From the NCBI RefSeq assembly GCF_023712425.1, contig NZ_JAMAYG010000001.1:868001-932000 (forward strand): a DNA stretch of 64,000 nucleotides. Reading direction: 5' to 3'. Position numbers and translations under genes: made by a program. The stretch is from Rothia sp. P100 (GTDB lineage Bacteria; Actinomycetota; Actinomycetes; Actinomycetales; Micrococcaceae). Position 1 is the stretch's first letter. Each line of letters begins with the position of its first letter. Below, one piece after another: positions 60,305 to 64,000 of the stretch. The notes beneath the pieces are model-generated. The model saw only the letters and a list, made by a program, of their open reading frames with translations, did not search any database and was not told where the DNA came from.

Positions 60305-61920
60305 TGGTTGACCTCCTGGGAGCCGTTGAGGTTGACCTGTTCGTTGATGAACTGTTCGCGGGTGGGAGCGTCCTCACCGAGAACCGCTGAGATGTAGCGG
60401 TCGGGGTTGACCAAGTTATCTGATGCTCGGTCTGAGAGGTTGTAGAGTGGGCCCGCGAATACAGTGATGAGCACGCCTACTGATACCAGGCTGACGGTAG
60501 AGACCATCATGGAGGCGGGGATATTCTTACTGTCGGTTTCATCGGGTTGCTCGCCGGTATGCTCGGCTCGGACCAGAGCGGGGGTGGGCTGTTCTGCGTC
60601 CTTGGCGGGGCGCCAGAAAGCCTTGTTCCAGACGCGAGCCAAAGCCAGCAGGGTCAGCAGCGAAACGAGGACGCCGATGCCTGCGTTGATGTAGGCCAGA
60701 GCGCCACCGTTTTGCACGGACGCTTCGATAAAGCCAACCTTGCCGATAAAGCTGGAGAAGGGCGGGATGCCGCCCAGGTTGATGGCGTGCACAAAGTAGA
60801 GCAGAGCTAGGAAGGGTGAAATTTTGATGAGCCCACCCAGGCGGCGCAGATTGGTTGAGCCGGCACGGCGTTCAATCAGACCTACCACCATGAAGAGGCC
60901 GGTCTGAATCACGATGTGGTGGGCGATGTAGAAGACCACCGTGGTCAAGCCCAGCTCGTTGTTGAGCGAGATACCCCAGATCATGTAACCGATGTGGCTG
61001 ATCAAGATGAAGGAGAGCAGACGCTTGATGTCACCCTGTGCCAGGGCACCGAGGATACCTACCAGCAGGGTCAAGCCAGCGACGACGCCCAGTAGGGTGG
61101 ATAGCTGCCCGCCAGGGAAGAGCAGGGTTTCGGTGCGGATGATAGCGTAAACGCCCACTTTGGTGAGCAGGCCCGCAAAGACGGCGGTCACCGGTGCTGG
61201 TGCCGTGGGATAGGAGTCGGGCAGCCAGAGGGAGAGCGGGAAGACCGCTGCCTTAATGCCGAAGGCGATGAGCAGCATGAGGTGTAGCTGCATCTGGGTG
61301 CCTTCAGGGAGGGTCCCCAGCTTCAGCGAAAGGTCGGCCATATTAATGGTGCCCACTGAAGCGTAGATAAAGCCGATAGCGGTCAAGAAGAGCAGGGATG
61401 AGACCACTGAGACCACCACGTAGGTCACGCCCGCACGAATACGCGGGGTGTTGGCGTTCATGGTGATAAGCACGTAGGACGCCATGAGCAGGATTTCAAA
61501 GCCCACGTAGAGGTTGAAGAGGTCCCCTGCTAAGAAGGCGTTAGAGACGCCTGCCAGCAGCATGAGGTAGGTGGGGTAGAAGACCGAGATGGGCACCTCG
61601 TCGTCGTCATCCGCCAGGTTCTGGCCGGTGGCGAAAACCAACACGGCAAGGGAGATGGTGGAGGAAACCACCAACATAAGGGCCGAGAGCTGATCGACCA
61701 CCAGGGTGATACCGAAAGGGGCCTCCCAACCGGCAATGAAAACAACCTGGGGCTCTAGGTTCCATACCGAGAAAAGCATGAGAATCTCAAAAATGAGCAC
61801 CCCTGCCACGGCGAAGAAGGCGATGAGACGCTGTGTTTTATCTTTTTTAGAGATGAAGGTCAGGGCTGCTGCCATGATTAGCAGAATGACACTGAGGGGG
61901 GCGAGCTGAGCTAGTTCCAC
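60301..61920 (-). CDS. mnhD: Na+/H+ antiporter (Mrp) subunit D
   Basis: A 539-residue proton-translocating subunit homologous to complex I NuoL/M/N. About 14 helices; key ion-path residues are visible in YVGFEILLMASYVLI (Glu) and FGIKAAVFPLSLWLPDSYPTAPAPVTAVFAGLLTKVGVYAI (Lys), plus LLSFILISHIGYMIWG and LGGIPPFSSFIGKVG. A polar C-terminal extension follows. Confidence 0.95.
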   Translation of the reverse strand: MELAQLAPLSVILLIMAAALTFISKKDKTQRLIAFFAVAGVLIFEILMLFSVWNLEPQVVFIAGWEAPFGITLVVDQLSALMLVVSSTISLAVLVFATGQNLADDDDEVPISVFYPTYLMLLAGVSNAFLAGDLFNLYVGFEILLMASYVLITMNANTPRIRAGVTYVVVSVVSSLLFLTAIGFIYASVGTINMADLSLKLGTLPEGTQMQLHLMLLIAFGIKAAVFPLSLWLPDSYPTAPAPVTAVFAGLLTKVGVYAIIRTETLLFPGGQLSTLLGVVAGLTLLVGILGALAQGDIKRLLSFILISHIGYMIWGISLNNELGLTTVVFYIAHHIVIQTGLFMVVGLIERRAGSTNLRRLGGLIKISPFLALLYFVHAINLGGIPPFSSFIGKVGFIEASVQNGGALAYINAGIGVLVSLLTLLALARVWNKAFWRPAKDAEQPTPALVRAEHTGEQPDETDSKNIPASMMVSTVSLVSVGVLITVFAGPLYNLSDRASDNLVNPDRYISAVLGEDAPTREQFINEQVNLNGSQEVNQ

Positions 61921-61923
61921 AGG

Positions 61924-62445
61924 TTAAGCCCCCAGTCCTTCTGTGCTGTCGCTACCGGTCGCTGACTGAACAGGGATCGAATGGGTCTTCCTTCTCTCTT
62001 TGTTAGCTTGGCGTTCACGGGTTTCTTCGTCCGCATCAAATTCTGAGGTTTCCGCTTCAACGTCGGCGTCGGCTTCCATATCAAAAGAGCTCTGCTCTGC
62101 CACGCGGATATCTTCATCATCGTCCTGAATTTCATCGGCGCGTGAGAGCAACCAGCTGCGGTAGATGATGCCCAGGATCAGGGCGGTCACCGCGCAGGAA
62201 ATCACGATTGCGGTGAGCACCAGGGCCTGCGGTAGCGGGTCAGAGTAGTCTTCTGCAGCAATATCTGTTGCGTAGAAGGGAGCGAACCCGGCAGGGCCGC
62301 CGGCATGCAGAATGAGGATGTTGGTGGCATTGGTAATCAGCATAAGGCCGAGCACCACGCGGGTCATGGAGCGATCCAGGATAAGGTAGACGCCCGCGGC
62401 GTAGAGCACACCCATGACCAGGATGAGGCTGAGATCAATAATCAT
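61924..62445 (-). CDS. mnhC: Na+/H+ antiporter (Mrp) subunit C with long acidic tail
   Basis: A NuoK-like subunit: three helices in about residues 1-100, GLMLITNATNILILHAGG and DPLPQALVLTAIVISCAVTALIL motifs. Standard MrpC is ~115 residues; here ~60 more residues form an acidic, low-complexity tail (QDDDEDIRVAEQSSFDMEAD and similar). Its charge is opposite to that of the MnhF tail. Overlaps subunit A by 4 bases. Confidence 0.93.
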   Translation of the reverse strand: MIIDLSLILVMGVLYAAGVYLILDRSMTRVVLGLMLITNATNILILHAGGPAGFAPFYATDIAAEDYSDPLPQALVLTAIVISCAVTALILGIIYRSWLLSRADEIQDDDEDIRVAEQSSFDMEADADVEAETSEFDADEETRERQANKERRKTHSIPVQSATGSDSTEGLGA

Positions 62446-64000
62446 GATTGTGCCTTTCTACGATTTTTGTTCTTGCGTTCCTTGATGAGCTTTTCGTCTA
62501 CTCGTTCGCCCAGGCTGCGCAGGATATCGAGAACCAGGCCGATAACCAGCAGGTAAACACCGGTATCGAAGATCGTCGCGGTGACAAAGTGAACATCACC
62601 AAAGACCGGTACCCAGAAGTCAAAGACGTAGCTGGAGAAGATGGGATCGCCCCAGAAGGCTGGTGCAATCGCGTAGAGCGTGGAGAGACCCAAACCGGCA
62701 CCTAGGAAGGCTCCCGCTGAAAGCGGTGACGCGGCGCGTAACTCCGCGCCGCCGCCGGCCAGGTAGCGTACAGCGAAGGCCAGACCTGCCAGCAGACCGC
62801 CGGCGAAGCCGCCGCCGGGCAGGTTGTGACCGGCTACCAGCATGTAGACGGAAACCATGATCAGGGTGTGGAAAATGAGACGGGTGACCACTTCCAGCAG
62901 AATGGAACGGGACTCCGGGGGCAGGGTGCGGCCCGCCACGATGAAGGGATCGCGTTCCACCGATGAGAACTGACCGGCAACCCGCTGCTGCACACTAATG
63001 TGGCGGCGTTGAGTGAAAGATTTCTCAATCTTCTTCATGGTGGTGGTGTCCAAACGCTGGTTGCGGTCATCCGCGCGCCCTTCAATGAAGAGCAGCGAGG
63101 CCACGCCGGTGGCAGCCAGTGCCAGCACTGAAATTTCACCGAAGGTATCCCAGACACGCAGGTCTACCAGGATTACGTTGACCACGTTGTAGCCGTAGCC
63201 GATTTCGTAGGCCAGGCGCGGCATGTCCAGAGAAATAGCCGGCAGGGAACGAGATGAGAAGGTGAACATGGCAAGTGCCATCATCAGGGTTGCGAAGCCC
63301 ACGGCGATAATGACGCGCAGGGTTTTGCGGGCGCCGTCCTTACCGTCCTTGGCTTTCACGCGAGGGATGTCACGGGGTAGCACACGCATCGCCAGCACGA
63401 AGGCGACCAGCACGATGGTTTCAACCAGGAGCTGGGTGGTGGCAAGGTCGGGGGCGCTGCGGATGGCAAAGAGAATTGCCATGCCGTAGCCGGTCACTGA
63501 CACCATGAGGATCGCCAGGAAGCGGCGGCGCACGAAGACCACTACCAGGGCGGCCACAATCATGACCAGAACGATTGACCACTGTGCTGGGGATTCGCTA
63601 ATGCGAATGTTACCTAACGGCGGGGTTTCGTTGATGAAGAGCGCTGCGGTGGGGACCACCACGGCGGTCATCAGGATGACGGCCAAGTAGTAGGCAAGGG
63701 AGCCTCGCTGAGTCATACCGGTGACCCATACGGCGAATCGGTCCAGCAGGTCAATCAGATTACGGTAGACCACTGACGCGCTGGGGGTATGTGGCAGGGC
63801 TCGCTGCATTTCTTCAATCTGTCGCTTGAAGACAAAGAGGATGAGACCCACCAGCACAATGGCCAGTGAAGTGAAGAGCGCGGGAGTGAAACCGTGCCAG
63901 AGAGCCAGGTGCAGTTCAAGTTCTGGTGCGGACGCCGGGAAAGCGTCAAGGAAGGGCTTGATGAAGAGGTGGGCGGGCTCCGGGTAGAAACCAAAGAACA
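62442..64000 (-). CDS. mnhA: Na+/H+ antiporter (Mrp) subunit A, fused to subunit B domain, 5' end outside window
   Basis: The coding frame stays open to the right edge, so the visible ~520 residues are the C-terminal part. The part nearest the edge (LHLALWHGFTPALFTS and onwards) is the MrpA C-terminal half; the last ~170 residues (RSILLEVVTRLIFHTLIMVS, GHNLPGGGFAGGLLAGLAFAVRYLAGG) are a fused MrpB domain. No separate mnhB gene exists between this and mnhC, in keeping with the fusion. Confidence 0.93.
   Translation of the reverse strand, partial: FFGFYPEPAHLFIKPFLDAFPASAPELELHLALWHGFTPALFTSLAIVLVGLILFVFKRQIEEMQRALPHTPSASVVYRNLIDLLDRFAVWVTGMTQRGSLAYYLAVILMTAVVVPTAALFINETPPLGNIRISESPAQWSIVLVMIVAALVVVFVRRRFLAILMVSVTGYGMAILFAIRSAPDLATTQLLVETIVLVAFVLAMRVLPRDIPRVKAKDGKDGARKTLRVIIAVGFATLMMALAMFTFSSRSLPAISLDMPRLAYEIGYGYNVVNVILVDLRVWDTFGEISVLALAATGVASLLFIEGRADDRNQRLDTTTMKKIEKSFTQRRHISVQQRVAGQFSSVERDPFIVAGRTLPPESRSILLEVVTRLIFHTLIMVSVYMLVAGHNLPGGGFAGGLLAGLAFAVRYLAGGGAELRAASPLSAGAFLGAGLGLSTLYAIAPAFWGDPIFSSYVFDFWVPVFGDVHFVTATIFDTGVYLLVIGLVLDILRSLGERVDEKLIKERKNKNRRKAQS

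Overview
The window is 64 kb of densely packed bacterial chromosome with a high-50s % GC look (estimated by eye). The gene content is that of an actinobacterium of the Micrococcaceae type, probably Rothia-like. Lineage markers are the tilS-hpt-ftsH-folE-folP-folB-folK-DUF3180 order, the HEQTH 'DUF2342' metalloprotease beside tilS, DUF3151, an LGFP-repeat secreted protein, a TM0106-type RecB/helicase and a B-fused Mrp subunit A. The genus is an inference. I saw no rRNA, tRNA, CRISPR array, insertion sequence or prophage.

Layout. 1-3275 (minus): an ABC ATPase with a membrane partner cut by the window edge, and two PH-domain membrane proteins. 3354-13880 (mostly minus): the folate/housekeeping run DUF3180-folK-folB-folP, then folE-ftsH-hpt-tilS-metalloprotease-ppa. 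Between folE and folP sits a plus-strand HTH/DUF2975 cassette behind a long palindrome, which splits an otherwise conserved order. 14006-16610: a PBP4-type carboxypeptidase (dacB) convergent with a CAP+LGFP secreted protein. 17140-22287 (plus): a large nuclease-helicase, an unrecognised protein and a SatD-like HTH protein. 22315-25093 (minus): AEC transporter, DCC protein, HXXEE protein, HAD phosphatase. 25215-28412: a DtxR/MntR regulator convergent with a Mn/Zn-type ABC transporter whose promoter carries a clean DtxR-class inverted repeat. 28598-33472: serS, a lipid kinase, pheA, a tandem DUF805 protein. 33622-36837: a PLD-helicase-DUF3427 protein of possible defence function. 37300-41461: ald, DUF3151, a Fic AMP-transferase behind three evenly spaced palindromes, fba. 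41836-49145: DASS symporter, DHA2 MFS pump, rRNA/tRNA methyltransferase, pyrE, a small membrane protein, pabB, rhodanese. 49370-54281 (plus): aldehyde dehydrogenase, pgm, POT peptide transporter. 54545-58870 (plus): a DUF4242 protein, then an acyl-CoA-dehydrogenase-like flavoprotein with an SsuB/SsuA/SsuC-type ABC transporter. 58947-64000 (minus): an Mrp-type Na+/H+ antiporter operon, G-F-E-D-C-A(B), running off the end.

How genes work together. folE, folP, folB, folK and pabB cover most of tetrahydrofolate precursor synthesis. MntR and the metal ABC operon form a metal-homeostasis circuit. The acyl-CoA-dehydrogenase-like protein plus SsuABC-type transporter looks like uptake and oxidative attack on an organosulfur or similar small compound. 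The Mrp operon handles Na+/pH.

Most unusual signals: the three ~52-bp-phased palindromes upstream of fic; the MntR-type operator filling a promoter spacer; the HTH/DUF2975 palindrome inside the folate cluster; an apparently over-represented word GGACGCC/GGCGTCC that also builds terminators and two identical 16-bp palindromes in coding DNA; interleaved inverted repeats between trmH and the MFS gene; and the DUF4242/flavoprotein/ABC locus. All functions are by recognition of motifs and family resemblance; no searches were run.
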